A stretch of 64,000 bases of DNA from assembly GCA_019914945.1 (NCBI GenBank), contig CM034107.1, positions 5,208,001-5,272,000 of the forward strand, read 5' to 3'. Positions 10,470 through 20,342 of the stretch are shown one piece after another. Made by a program: the position numbers and the translations under genes. This stretch comes from Typha latifolia. Lineage: Eukaryota; Streptophyta; Magnoliopsida; Poales; Typhaceae. The notes beneath the pieces are model-generated. The model was not told where the DNA came from and ran no database searches. It worked only from the letters and a program-made list of their open reading frames with translations. How positions within the stretch are numbered: position 1 is the stretch's first letter; each line of letters begins with the position of its first letter.

Positions 10470-12090
10470 CCAGTTCAGTTCAAGGGAGGATTAGAAAAGA
10501 ACCAGTGTGGATAAAGGACTATGAGAGAGGTGATGGTTTGTCTAAGGAAGAAGAAATACAGCAGCTAGTCATGTTTACAACTTCATCAGATCTAGTAACA
10601 TTTGAAGAGGCTGCTGTCAAGAGTTCCATATGGAGAGATGCTATGGACCTAGAAGTCAAGGCTATTAAAAAAGTATGGTACATGGGAGTTAATTGAGTTA
10701 CCAAGTGGAGCAAAGAAAATAGGAGTAAAATGGATTTACAAAACTAAACTGAATGAGAAGGGAGAAGTGGACAAATGCAAGGGTCGGTTGGTAGTGAAAG
10801 GATACTCACAACAAGCAAGCATTGATTATACCGAGGTATTTGCCCATGTTGCACGTTGGGATACTATTAGACAAATACTTGCTCTTGCATCTAGTAGAGA
10901 TTGGAAGGTGTATCAACTTGGTGTGAGAAGTGCATTTTTGCATGGTGAGATTAGTGAAGAAGTCTTCATTGAACAACATCGAGGTTATGAAGTGAAGGTT
11001 GTAGAGGACAAGGTTTACAGGTTGAAGAAGACATTGTACGGGCTTAAACAAGCCCCGCGTGCATGGTACAGCATAATTGAATCCTATTTTATCAAAGAGG
11101 GGTTTGATAGATGTCTAAGTGAGCACACCCTTTTTGTAAGAAAAGGTAATAAAGATGGAAATATTCTTATTGTGAGCTTGTGTGTAGACGATATCATCTT
11201 TATAGGGAATACTGAGATGATGTTCAAAGATTTCAAGAGGTCAATCAAGCAAGAATTTGACATGTCAGATCTTGGAAGAATAAAGTATTTTCTTGGAGTT
11301 GAGGTAATACAAAGTTGAGCTAGAATTTTCATAAGCCAAAAGAAATATGCAAATGAGGTGCTTGAACGTTTGGAATGGGAACATTGCAACCCTGTCAAGA
11401 ATCCAATTATGGATGCAGACTTGTGAAAGATGATGGAGGAACGAAGGTCCATTCTACTACTTACAAGCAAATGGTGGGCAGCCTTATGTATTTGACTGCC
11501 ACAAGACCTGATCTACATGGTGAGCTTGATAAGCTGTTTCATTGAGATACCTACTGAGCTATATCAACAACCTGTAAAGAGAGTATTCTGGTACTTAAGA
11601 GGAACTACTGAGATGGGTATACTATACAAGAGAGGAGGAGAAGAGGACTTGATTGTCTTTTCTAACAGCAATTGTAAGGGAGACCTTGAGACTGCAAAAG
11701 CACTTCAGGCTGTGTTCAAGCTAAGTTTGGGAGCTGTAACATGGAGTTCCAAGAAGCAACCAGTTGTCACACTCTCCACAATAGAGGCACAGTTCATAGC
11801 AGCGGCTTCCTGCGCATGTCAAAGTATTTGGATGCAAAGAATACTCAGGAAACTTGGTCTCAATCAAAGTAAGTGCGCTATTTTCTGTGATAACAGTTCA
11901 GCAATTAAACTTTCGAAGAATCTTGTCATGCATGGTAGGAGCAAACATATCGATATTTGATTCCATTTTCTTCGAGATTTAATCAGAGATGGTGTAGTTG
12001 ATTTGGTACACTCTAAATACCAGCTAGCTGATATTATGACAAAACCTTTGAAGTTAGACATCTTCGTGAAGATGAGAGAACAACTTGGTG
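10470..12090 (+). pseudogene. outer copia element: reverse transcriptase and RNase H, decayed
   Basis: A frame at 10244-10696 covers the start of RT (FEEAAVKSSIWRDAMDLE) and is broken near 10690. RT continues at 10767-11318 with [12 protein letters not shown] and the polymerase motif CVDDIIF, then stops at a TGA. RNase H resumes at 11517-11960 with WSSKKQPVVTLST and IFCDNSSAIKLSKN, and the final stretch (LADIMTKPL type) runs to about 12080. At least three separate breaks show that this part has been non-functional for some time. Confidence 0.86.
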
Positions 12091-12108
12091 TGTGCATTGA
12101 TCAAGACG

Positions 12109-12405
12109 TGTTGACTGCATTCTTTGCATTTTGGTTACTTGTTGACTAAGTCTTAATGACTTATCATTGCAGTTTCATGTTGACTATTTCTTGTTTAATA
12201 AACCCTACTTTATAGGGTGTAGATTAGCATTTGAATTGTTCTTCCTTAATTTTAGCCACGATATAGGCCATGTAAATCGTGGATACAGTTTGTGATTTCT
12301 GTTACGTAAAAGCTCTATAAGAGCCCCAGTTGTGTTATTAATAAGATAGTTTTGATTGCTCTTAAATTACTATCTTCTGCAATAGAGATTTAGAGCTATT
12401 CAACA
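12109..12405 (+). repeat. 3' LTR of the outer copia element
   Basis: TGTTGACTGC...TTCAACA, followed by the duplication ATATG (12406-12410). It aligns with 57-328 and is about 25 bp longer near the start. No clear polypurine tract precedes it. Confidence 0.92.
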
Positions 12406-12461
12406 ATATGATCTTCAAAACAACCTTTATTAGAAGACACATGACACCAAAAGTCCCACGC

Positions 12462-13445
12462 TGTTAGGATATTATGTAATTGGTAATTTGTGAGGCCGTT
12501 AAAATGTTTATTGAATGGATTTCAATAGAGAGCAAATTGGCGAAACATTTGAAATATGTTCAAATGAACGTAGGAGATCTAGATCTATTTTTCTTAGCAT
12601 TCAAACACCCCCGGATATCCAAAACTTATTTGGGTCATTCATGGAAGATTTAATGGGCTGTTTATGTAAAGTCTTGAAGGAGGTTTTGGGGCACATGCGT
12701 TAAGGAATAGTTTGGGTTGTTTATGAAAGCTCTGGGGAACATCTATGGAGAACTCTAAAGGACCAAATTTGAAGAACCTTGAAGGACTTTCTTTGGGAAA
12801 CATTGAAGGATCATTTATTGGAAGTTGTGGAGGAGATTTTGGTAAGACATACTCCTATTGAAAGAAGGGTTCTTTACCTATATAAAGAGGATGAAGCTAT
12901 TGTATTTCTTAAGCCTTGTATGCCTTGGAAGCTTTTAAGAAAACTTTTTGAGAGATCTCTTCTACAAAAACCTTTGAAATTTTAGTGAGAAGGATGAGAG
13001 TTTATTTTTGTTGAATATCTTATTTATATTCAGAGCTACAATGTAAGGATCTTGGAAGTTCTACAGTTATTCATCTTCATCAGCTTTGAGAAAATACTGA
13101 GACGTGGGTTCTAGCAGACTTGGTAGTCTAATTCACGAGGAATAGTTCATTACGGGATCGAGCAAATAAGAATAAGTTCAACCATTAGCTGTGAGTGCTG
13201 AGAGGTGGGACTAATTGTAAGTATTAACATGTGTTTATATTTGATAGTATATTATTTTGATCTATAGAGAGGATCTGTGGTTCTTTTTACCCTTGATTAA
13301 TAGATGTTTTTCCACCTAAAAAATCGTGTGTATCTGTGTGATTGGTTTAGTTTTTCTATTTTTATATTGTCTTCTATTGAATTTGATTAGATTGATTTAG
13401 GAAATTTCATATTCTAGATTTCAACTGTCCCTATATTTAATTAAT
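12462..13445 (+). repeat. copia LTR, SIRE-like and degenerate
   Basis: The start TGTTAGGATATTATG resembles the TGTTAGG start of the SIRE-like LTRs at 25297 and 35090. The text near 13265 (GGATCTGTGGTTCTTTTTACCC) parallels their GGATCCGTGG tract. A primer-binding-like site TTGATATCAGAGCA at 13446-13459 follows. No target duplication was found and the LTR end is blurred. ORFs inside it (12515-12703 and 12779-12985) are not protein-like. Confidence 0.65.
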
Positions 13446-13479
13446 TGATATCAGAGCAATTTTCTTTAACTTAGAAAGG

Positions 13480-13800
13480 ATGAACTTCTTGAGAGATATC
13501 AATATACTATTAGATACCCCTTGCTCAATGGTTCAAAATTTTCATACTAGAAAGCGAAGATGCAGGTATTTTTAAAATATAATAAATGTGTTTGGTTATT
13601 GCTTTTGCATATTTGAATTCCCCTTAGTCTTTTAACTAGTGATATTGAAGTTAAAGGAAAATTTGTTAATCAATAAGAAAGAAGTGATTTTGAGAAATCT
13701 AGTTGGAAAAGTAATGTCGCCGATGTTATATTTAATGGAGTTTCTCCCAATGAGTTTTCTCAAATTTATACTTGTGAGATAGCCAAAGCTGCACTATATG
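13480..13800 (+). pseudogene. copia gag fragment after the degenerate LTR
   Basis: Pieces of a copia Gag N-terminus are readable in two frames: RYPLLNGSKFSY followed by KAKMQVFLKY after a stop (about 13511-13580), and later FNGVSPNEFSQIYTCEIAKAA (about 13731-13793). The second block parallels the FSCVSSEKF...TYEIAKEAW block of the SIRE-like gag on the minus strand near 34050. The gag stops abruptly at about 13794, where a 28-bp direct repeat begins, so the element is truncated. Confidence 0.65.
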
Positions 13801-13870
13801 CATACATGTACATATACCCATATAGCTTGTAATTGTAGATACCTATATGCATACATGTACATATACCCAT
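13794..13870. repeat. 28-bp direct repeat
   Basis: CTATATGCATACATGTACAT followed by ATACCCAT occurs at 13794-13821 and again at 13843-13870. It marks the end of recognisable gag homology and may reflect slippage or a deletion junction. Confidence 0.85.
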
Positions 13871-15518
13871 GAAGACATATACATATGAAACCAAATAGAG
13901 GGGGAGGAGTCCATGGTATCAGGGTATCCACGTGATCGCATAGAGTTTGGGATAGAGTCAATGTAGGCGATGAAGAGGACGATTGTGCATAGGCGACAAT
14001 GTCAATATGGCTGGCGCTAGGAGGGAGGATGGAGGCAATACCGCACACAGTATTGGAGCTATAGATATGGTGGTAAGGTTGCACATGACTAAGCAAGAGC
14101 GATGATGGCTAGCATAAGCAATGACAGTAATCGGAGCCGTGTCAAGGAGGAAGGATGAAGCCATGAAGGCAATGTCGTGCACGAGGGGTGAGAGGGGTGA
14201 ACAACGAGGGGGAGCCATGGAGAGGACAGCAATAAGGTGGGATGATCTTGGCCAAGCTGAGTACGACGACGAGAGGGAGGAGGACGTGAAGAGGGTATTG
14301 GCGAGGTGGGATATGAATGGTGACTTAGAGTGAGCTGGACAACACGAGGGTGGATAGTGACTAAGAGCAAGGTGGACGGCGGTGAGGGTGGATGACAAAG
14401 TAGGAAAACTAGAGGATTAAAAAGTAGGAGAAAATGAGAAGAAAAGGAAAGGAAAGAACCCTCTCAGGATGGAAGAGGGAGAGAGCTACCGGTGATAGCA
14501 AGAAAACCCCTCTTTCGGGGAGGAGAGGGAAATCATCAAACCCTAACAAACAAACACCAACTCGGTGATAATATATTCATGGAGTAGTTGAGTGCAATAT
14601 ACTGCCAGTAATAGATAGAGCTTAAGCACTTAAACGACGAATTATCTAAGGGGTTGTATATACCTTTTGTGTATATAAGTATTAAATAGATTAATCTAGA
14701 GTGGATCCGTAATTTTTTTCTCTTAATAGACTAAGAGATATTCTATATTAATTGTTGTTGTCTACTTGTGGTTTTACTTTTCTTATTTTTACTCAGCTTT
14801 CTCTTTTCTACTTGGTTTTGATTTTCATAGTATGAGTAATATTTCTAGTACTAATAGGATTAGCTTTCCTAGTTCAAATCATTTTTTACTTTTACTTTGA
14901 CTTTCTATTGTTCTAAACCTAGTCAAACTAAGATTGATATGATTCAAGTTTGATCGGATTGCCTCACGAGGACATTGGGCTCAATGGATCAAATCTATTT
15001 ATCTTTCGGTTAATTCATATTTATCTCTTATGTAAGCTTTTAAGGCAAGTCTAGTTAAATTATGTAAGTCTTTAGAACAAGTCTAGTTAAATCATAAAAA
15101 TCTTTAAGGTAAGTCCTAGTTAACTCATGTGAGCCTTTAAGATAGATCTCAGTTTGAGTCATGTAAGGTTTTAGGGCTAGTCCTTGTAGGATCATTGTAT
15201 CCGACCTTTATATATAGGAGGGGGTCGGTCTCCTTTGTTTAAAAATTCAACTATTGAAAATTATATTTTAGCCTTAAACTATCTTAAGAGTAGGAGTAAG
15301 ATTAACCTAATAATTAGAAGTAAATTAATTGTAATCTAAAAGTAGAAATAAATTAATCTCCCTTCATCACTACCACCATCGCCATATTATTATATCTCTC
15401 CACTATTCTCCATCACCTTCCACCTTCATTACCACCATCAGCTACCTTTATCCGACAACTAAATTCTCTTGTTGCAAACTGACTCTAATCGATTTGTAAC
15501 AATTGATCCCTATCTCTT
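13871..15518. other. non-coding stretch, no recognised gene
   Basis: 13900-14500 is purine-rich on the plus strand and keeps antiparallel open frames of low complexity, without any motif I know. 14560-15240 is AT-rich and has LTR-like features (GTGGATCCGTAATTTTTTTCTC near 14700; TTTATATATAGGAGGGGGTCGG near 15206), so it is probably old LTR sequence. No ends or duplications could be defined. Confidence 0.6.
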
Positions 15519-16027
15519 TGTTACGATCTGACCATATGGGTTAAGTTGAGTCAAGTCAGTTACTTAGGTATATCTTATTATTTTGAATTTTAAATAAATT
15601 GGATAATCCATATGTGGATCCGATCCACTAGGGATTTTACTCCTATAAATAGGGGTGGACATGTGTTGATAATTATCATTTGAAAGAAATCTAAGTTTAG
15701 CCGGTTATTATTTTCTAGTCATTAGATCGCTTAATATTTCTAGGAGTAGATTATAGTTGTAGAAACATCCCAACCTTCTAAACCCTAGCCACCTACTATC
15801 TCCAGCAGCCACCTTACAATACAGCCATCCACCACCACTCTTGGTCGTCCGCCACCCTCCGACGATCGCCACAACATCAAATAATTAACATTTTAATTTT
15901 AACTTTTCATCCCAACCTCTAATTTACTTGAAACGATAGCCATTAGAACCCTATCTCATGAGGCTACCTCCACCTAAATTTTTATAATTTTCTTATGTCC
16001 AAATTGGTCCAGATTTGGTTCGCAACA
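15519..16027 (+). repeat. LTR (509 bp), left partner of a head-to-head pair
   Basis: TGTTACGATCTGACC...GGTTCGCAACA, followed by TTGGTATCAGAGTCGAC, a tRNA-Met-type primer-binding site. The reverse complement of 19538-20043 matches it along its length. A TATA-like tract TCCTATAAATAGGGG lies near 15641. The orientation is plus, so the internal region should run rightwards. Confidence 0.85.
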
Positions 16028-17190
16028 TTGGTATCAGAGTCGACCTCGGAAGATGGTTAACACGCGATCCAAGACCATCGAGGAGGGATCGACCATAGAG
16101 GACCAGGATCTCATCTTGATACGTTTAGTTAGGATCTTTTCTTACTACATTAGTTATTTATTTTTATTCAAATAAAATTCATGTAAGTCGCGTTCGAATG
16201 CAGGTGGGGTCGCGTTTGAATGTCCTTGCGAACGCCTATATCAGGTTCGCAAATACAGAGAACGCATATTTTGCATTCGAATGCGATCGGGCGAGTTCGA
16301 ACGCCTGCATTGTGTTCGCACATACAGAGAATGTCTTTTGGTTTATTCAAACGCAATTGACAAGAATCCTCTAGAATTAGAGTTACATATTGTTTTAGGA
16401 CTTATTGGCTAGCCTCTATAAATATGTGGATGGCAGCCAACTTTATTATGCTATTAGAATATTGATTTCTTGCATTTCTATCATCTATCTATCCTAATCT
16501 CCTTCCTCCCTCTTCACCATCCTTCCACCTCTACCGTTGGCAAGGTTTCTCCTAACTTCTAATCCCTCTTGACTGTCGAGCCAACCCTCTTATTTGGGCT
16601 CTCGACCACTTCGTTCCCTTCGTCTACTTCCCTTAATTACATCCACCATCCACCTTCACCTCCATACCTATCCATAACCCTAACATCCACTCAATCCGTC
16701 ACCACCACCATCACCCACGTTATTCTGTGTTTTCGTCCTTGCTATAATTCGAATCTGCGAAGGGCATAAATATGAAAGTTGTAGATCAAAAAGTTACGGA
16801 TCTAACCCAATTTTTTCATAATTTTCTGACTACCAAAGAATATCTGACAAATATCTTTCCACAATTATGCGGACTGATTCCTTTAATACATTCAGATCTT
16901 GAAGGAATCGTTGCATAGCCTATCTTTGGTTCGAGAACCTATCAAATTGGTATCAAAGCCTATCTTTTGGTAGCCTAGAACTTATCACATCTCCGTTCCT
17001 GTGGGAGTTGACCTAGTGCCCCACCACCGCCACCAATAGTTGACCACGAGCCGCCGGTGTGGGTGAAGGCAATTTTTAAAGATTTTTCTAACGAGACCAC
17101 TAGATCCATCATGAAGGCTATTCAAGCCTTGACGGCTGCCCTTCTGACTCAGTACGGCTACCTAGTGGTCAGATCGTAACAATCTACAAT
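16028..17190 (+). pseudogene. start of a gypsy-type gag downstream of the left LTR, split by a solo LTR
   Basis: The leader and first codons (ATGGTTAACACGCGATCC at 16053) match the reverse complement of 19440-19530, the corresponding start of the inverted copy. The frame is interrupted at 16116 by the solo LTR 16117-16987. It resumes after the duplicated CATCT with text that translates in part to WVKAIFKDFSNETTR and MKAIQALTAALLTQYG, parallel to the minus-strand copy. Homology ends at about 17190, where the minus-strand gag begins. Several stops are present. Confidence 0.65.
16117..16987. mobile_element. solo LTR (871 bp) inserted in the gag fragment
   Basis: The termini are TGATACG...ACTTATCA, flanked by the perfect duplication CATCT (16112-16116 and 16988-16992). 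The host gag text joins up across it when compared with the inverted copy at 19420-19480. It contains TTCGAATGC/GTTCGAACGC motifs near 16190-16310 and a TATA-like CTCTATAAATATG near 16416. No coding capacity. Confidence 0.85.
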
Positions 17191-17204
17191 GCTCCTGATA
17201 CCTT

Positions 17205-19530
17205 GTCCTCAAGGTGACTAGTCTTTTATGTCCTTGTACTCATCCAATTTGTCAGTGGATTTGGGTTCGTCTTCCTCGAGTCCGCTTAATCACATGACGT
17301 GGGCTGGCTGACACTTGCATTTATGACCGAGAGTAAATAGGTCATCATAGTAAAAACACAAGTCTTTTATTCAGCTCTCTTCCAAGTCGTTGGATACAAA
17401 GCGGCGCATGATCATCTGTCAATTAGGCTGAGTCGTTGGTGCAGGCTGAGTCGAGGTAGATGACATCTCTAGTAGGCTGTGGGCTTGGGCTGTCTTTCTT
17501 CTCTCATCCTTGCTAATCTAGTTCATACCAACTTGGACTCCATCAGAATAGCTAAGGAGAAGGTCTCGTCAGAATTAGTGGGTCTCAGAGATTTGGCCTC
17601 AGCCTGAATGTCAGACCTGAGCCCACTAATGAAGGTACTATTCAGGGCCAAGTCAGACTAGTTAGTGACTTGGTTGCATATCCATTGAACTCCTCCCGGT
17701 ATGCTCGAACTATTGTTAGCTAAGTCAGCTTAGTCAACATAGTTTGAAAGTCCTCGTACTGGATCAGATAGAATCGAGCACAAATCGTATTCACAAGGTC
17801 CTGCCAAGACTCGATAGTCGAGTCCGCTCAGCCGACTAGTACCATCTATTTGCCACACCCTCCAAGTAAAATGAGGCTAGCTAGACCTTCAAGTGGTCAG
17901 GCATGCCAAGGTATGTGAAAAGTTGCTCCATTAGATAGGTCCAATCTAGCGGGTCTCTTCTAGAAAATTTTGAAAAATCAAGCTTGACAGTCCGAGCTTG
18001 ATCTCAAAATATGGTATATCATCGTGGGTGAAGTGACCTCGGGGTCAAGGCTAGTCTCGTGGGTCATAGGCCCATGGGTTCGGCTCAAGCTGATGGCATG
18101 GGCCCACTGAGTCATTCCACCATTCATCCTTGGGCTCGTACTCTTGTTCGGGGTCATATTTATGGGTTCTAAACCGGTTTGAATGAGGTGGTCGAACTAG
18201 TTTGCAAAAATTTGGTCTGCCTCGAAAATCATGTACTTTATCACCTTCATTCTAATAATCTAACCCTAACCCTTGGGTTGAATTTATAATTCAACCTAGG
18301 GGCACAACCACAGGTTGCATGGGGAAGGGGGCGGCTGGGTTGGGTCGTGGGTCGCCCTAATAGACTGATTTTTTATTTCTTTCCTTACTTGGTTCTTACT
18401 AATACTACCCATTAGTGGAGCTAGGAGATTCGGTTGTTTAACCTGAGGCAATGAAATTATTGCGATGGAAGTTTCAGGATTAGTTGATTATGCCTCGGTA
18501 GTCGACCCCTAGTTGGTCCTCACGACGGTGGAATGGCAATGAGCGGCGAAGGAAGGCCGAACTCGAGCTCGAGCTCGTGGGGCTACAATGGCGGCCAAGG
18601 CACATCGCCGAGGTGGGTCTCCCGGCCCTTAGCGGCTATGGAAGGGACTAGTGGCCCTATTGTAGGGGAGCGATGGTGGCGAGAAGCCGCGATAGAGCCA
18701 CCCCGATGTAGGGGTAGCTTTTCACGGTTATGGCTATCGAGTTCTACCGCTCGATAGTCGCTAGCGATTGCAATGGCCACCACTGGTCAATAGTTGGGCC
18801 GAGGAAGCTAGCCATGGTCACTAATAGTTGTGGGATCGTCAGACCCGCGGCCACCAGCCGCCGGTTTGCTACAACACAAATTGCCATCGCTGGCAGGTCT
18901 TCCACCGGTGCCGGTTTGAACAGTGGCCTAGGGTCGGGTGCTGAGGTCCTATAGAAGGGACCGAACGTGGCGGCGGGGGCTAGGAGCGATCGGATGGCCA
19001 TTAGTGGGAGGCTAGGGTTTTCAGCCCTAGCTCCCACCGCGTGTGGGGAAGACAACTCGGGGGGCTGTTTCTAGCAGCTGCTCCGGTGGCGATGCGGCGA
19101 CGGGCTTGGCCTGCAGGGACGAAAGGCATTCCTTCTCAATCGGAGAAGGGGTTTTCGTCGACAGTTGGGTCTCCTCTCCATCTCCTTCATGATTTGAAGT
19201 TGGTGGTCATGGTTCGGCTATTTTTGTCGTGGCCGGCAGTGTTGGTGGCACGGGCTGGATGTGCTGGGCTAGGAGAATGGCCATCAAGGTTTGGATCACC
19301 TTAACGGTCCTTTTGGAACTTCCCGTGGCTCTCTTCGATGATTCTCGCAACGAGTCCATGGACTCTACCCATGCCTTCGCCCATGCCAGCGACTCGTTGT
19401 CAACTATTGGTGGTGGGGAGCTAGATCAACTCCTAGAATAAAGAAGATGAGATCATGGTCCTCCATGGTTGATCCCTTCTCGTTGGTCTTGGAACGTGTG
19501 TTAACCATCTTTCAAGAAATGTCGACTCTG
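17205..19530 (-). pseudogene. Ty3/gypsy-type gag, decayed, minus strand
   Basis: Read from 19530 leftwards. The start region matches the plus-strand copy at 16053. A GC-rich, Pro/Ser-rich stretch follows (about 19230-18530), then text near 18150-18000 with DPEQEYEPKDEWWND. After it comes a retrotransposon gag core with HIPWHA/PLEGLASLILLGG-type text (about 17950-17850), and at about 17340-17290 a knuckle-like DLCFYYDDLFTLGHKCK. The usual gypsy form of that knuckle is CFYC...GHKC, so one Cys has become Tyr. Many stops and shifts are present. Pol is not seen; the element ends at about 17205. The gypsy assignment rests mainly on the knuckle. Confidence 0.6.
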
Positions 19531-19537
19531 ATACTAA

Positions 19538-20043
19538 TGTTGTGAACCAAATCTGGACTGATTCAAACATAAGAAAATTATGAAAATTTAGGTGAAGGTA
19601 ACCTCGTGAGTTAGGGTTCTAATAGCTCTAGTTTCATCTAAATCGGAGGTCGAATGAAAAATTAAAAATAAAACAGTGGAGATAGGTCACAGAAGGCAGA
19701 ACGGTAAATATCCAACATTGCGGCGGTCGTCGGAGGGTGGCGGACGGCCAAGGGTGGCGGTGGATGGCCGTATTGTAGAGTGACTGCTGGAGGTAAGAGG
19801 TGGCTAAGGTTTAGAAGGTTGGGATGTTTCTACAACTATAATATACTCCTAGAAATATTAAGTGATCTAACGACTAGATAAAAGATAAGGACGAAAATAA
19901 TAACTGGCTAAACTCAAATTTCTTCCCAATTCATAATTATCAATCCACATGTGAATTATCCGATTTATTTAAAATTTAAAATAATAAGATAATACTAAGT
20001 AACTAACTTGACTCAACTTAACCCATGTGGTCGAATCGTAACA
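19538..20043 (-). repeat. LTR (506 bp), right partner of a head-to-head pair
   Basis: Reads TGTTACGATTCGACC...GGTTCACAACA on the minus strand and matches 15519-16027. A primer-binding-like site (ATCAGAGTCGAC on the minus strand) adjoins it at about 19525-19536. No target duplication is shared with the left LTR. Confidence 0.85.
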
Positions 20044-20095
20044 CAACAATGAAGGCATATTTATTTCAACTGCAGAAAGACCAAGAGTAGATAAA

Positions 20096-20283
20096 GATGC
20101 TGAGAAAAAAACATGTTGGTGAGAATGCGTGGTATATAGATGATGAGAATGAAACTTTGCATAGTATATATGGTTCTTCGGATGATGAGATGAATGATAA
20201 GTTTTTTGAGTTCAACGAGGAGGTTGATATGAAGAAGCTTGAACTCAAAGTTGGTTAGAAATTCAGTACACCACAAATTTTTC
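20096..20283 (+). pseudogene. Mutator-like (MULE) transposase, N-terminal fragment
   Basis: The plus-strand translation contains an acidic stretch, WYIDDENETLHSIYGSSDDE, followed by FEFNEEVDMKKLELKVG, then a stop, then KFSTPQIFQ. The order acidic linker, 'F-N-x-E-x-D-M', 'x-L-x-V-G-x-x-F' is that of the DNA-binding N-terminus of plant MuDR-type transposases. The Gln expected after VG has become TAG. The frame is cut at 20290 by an LTR start. The Mutator-like C-terminus at 37670-38090 is on the other strand and probably belongs to another copy. Confidence 0.6.
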
Positions 20284-20289
20284 AGTAAG

Positions 20290-20342
20290 TGTTAGGTTCT
20301 TTGTGCTGACAAATGTGTACAAAATATTTTAATACATGTATA
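20290..20342 (+). repeat. first about 50 bp of a SIRE-like LTR
   Basis: TGTTAGGTTCTTTGTGCTGA, continuing with GTGTACAAAATATTTTAATAC, matches the starts of the LTRs at 24464 and 25297. It is cut off at about 20342, where the large LTR begins; the rest of it is not found downstream. Confidence 0.7.

Larger units (their letters stand above)
57..12405 (+). mobile_element. Ty1/copia retrotransposon, outermost member of a three-level nest
   Basis: The two LTRs (57-328 and 12109-12405) are flanked by a perfect 5-bp target duplication ATATG (52-56 and 12406-12410), so both ends are certain. A primer-binding site for initiator tRNA-Met (TGGTATCAGAGC) follows the 5' LTR at 330-341. The domain order gag, protease, integrase, RT, RNase H is that of Ty1/copia. 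The element is split by a second copia element at 1221-8843: gag is left of it and pol is right of it. The coding region is broken by many stops and frameshifts, so the copy is dead. Without the inserted DNA it would be about 4.7 kb, a normal copia size. Confidence 0.93.

Noticed and set aside
13958..14398. Antiparallel frames of 146 and 70 codons
   Set aside because: Low-complexity purine/pyrimidine bias, no motif, no splice or start context.
16946..16959. TTGGTATCAAAGCC as the primer-binding site of a full element
   Set aside because: It lies inside the CATCT-bounded insert, with no internal region after it; treated as chance or as an older LTR structure within the insert.
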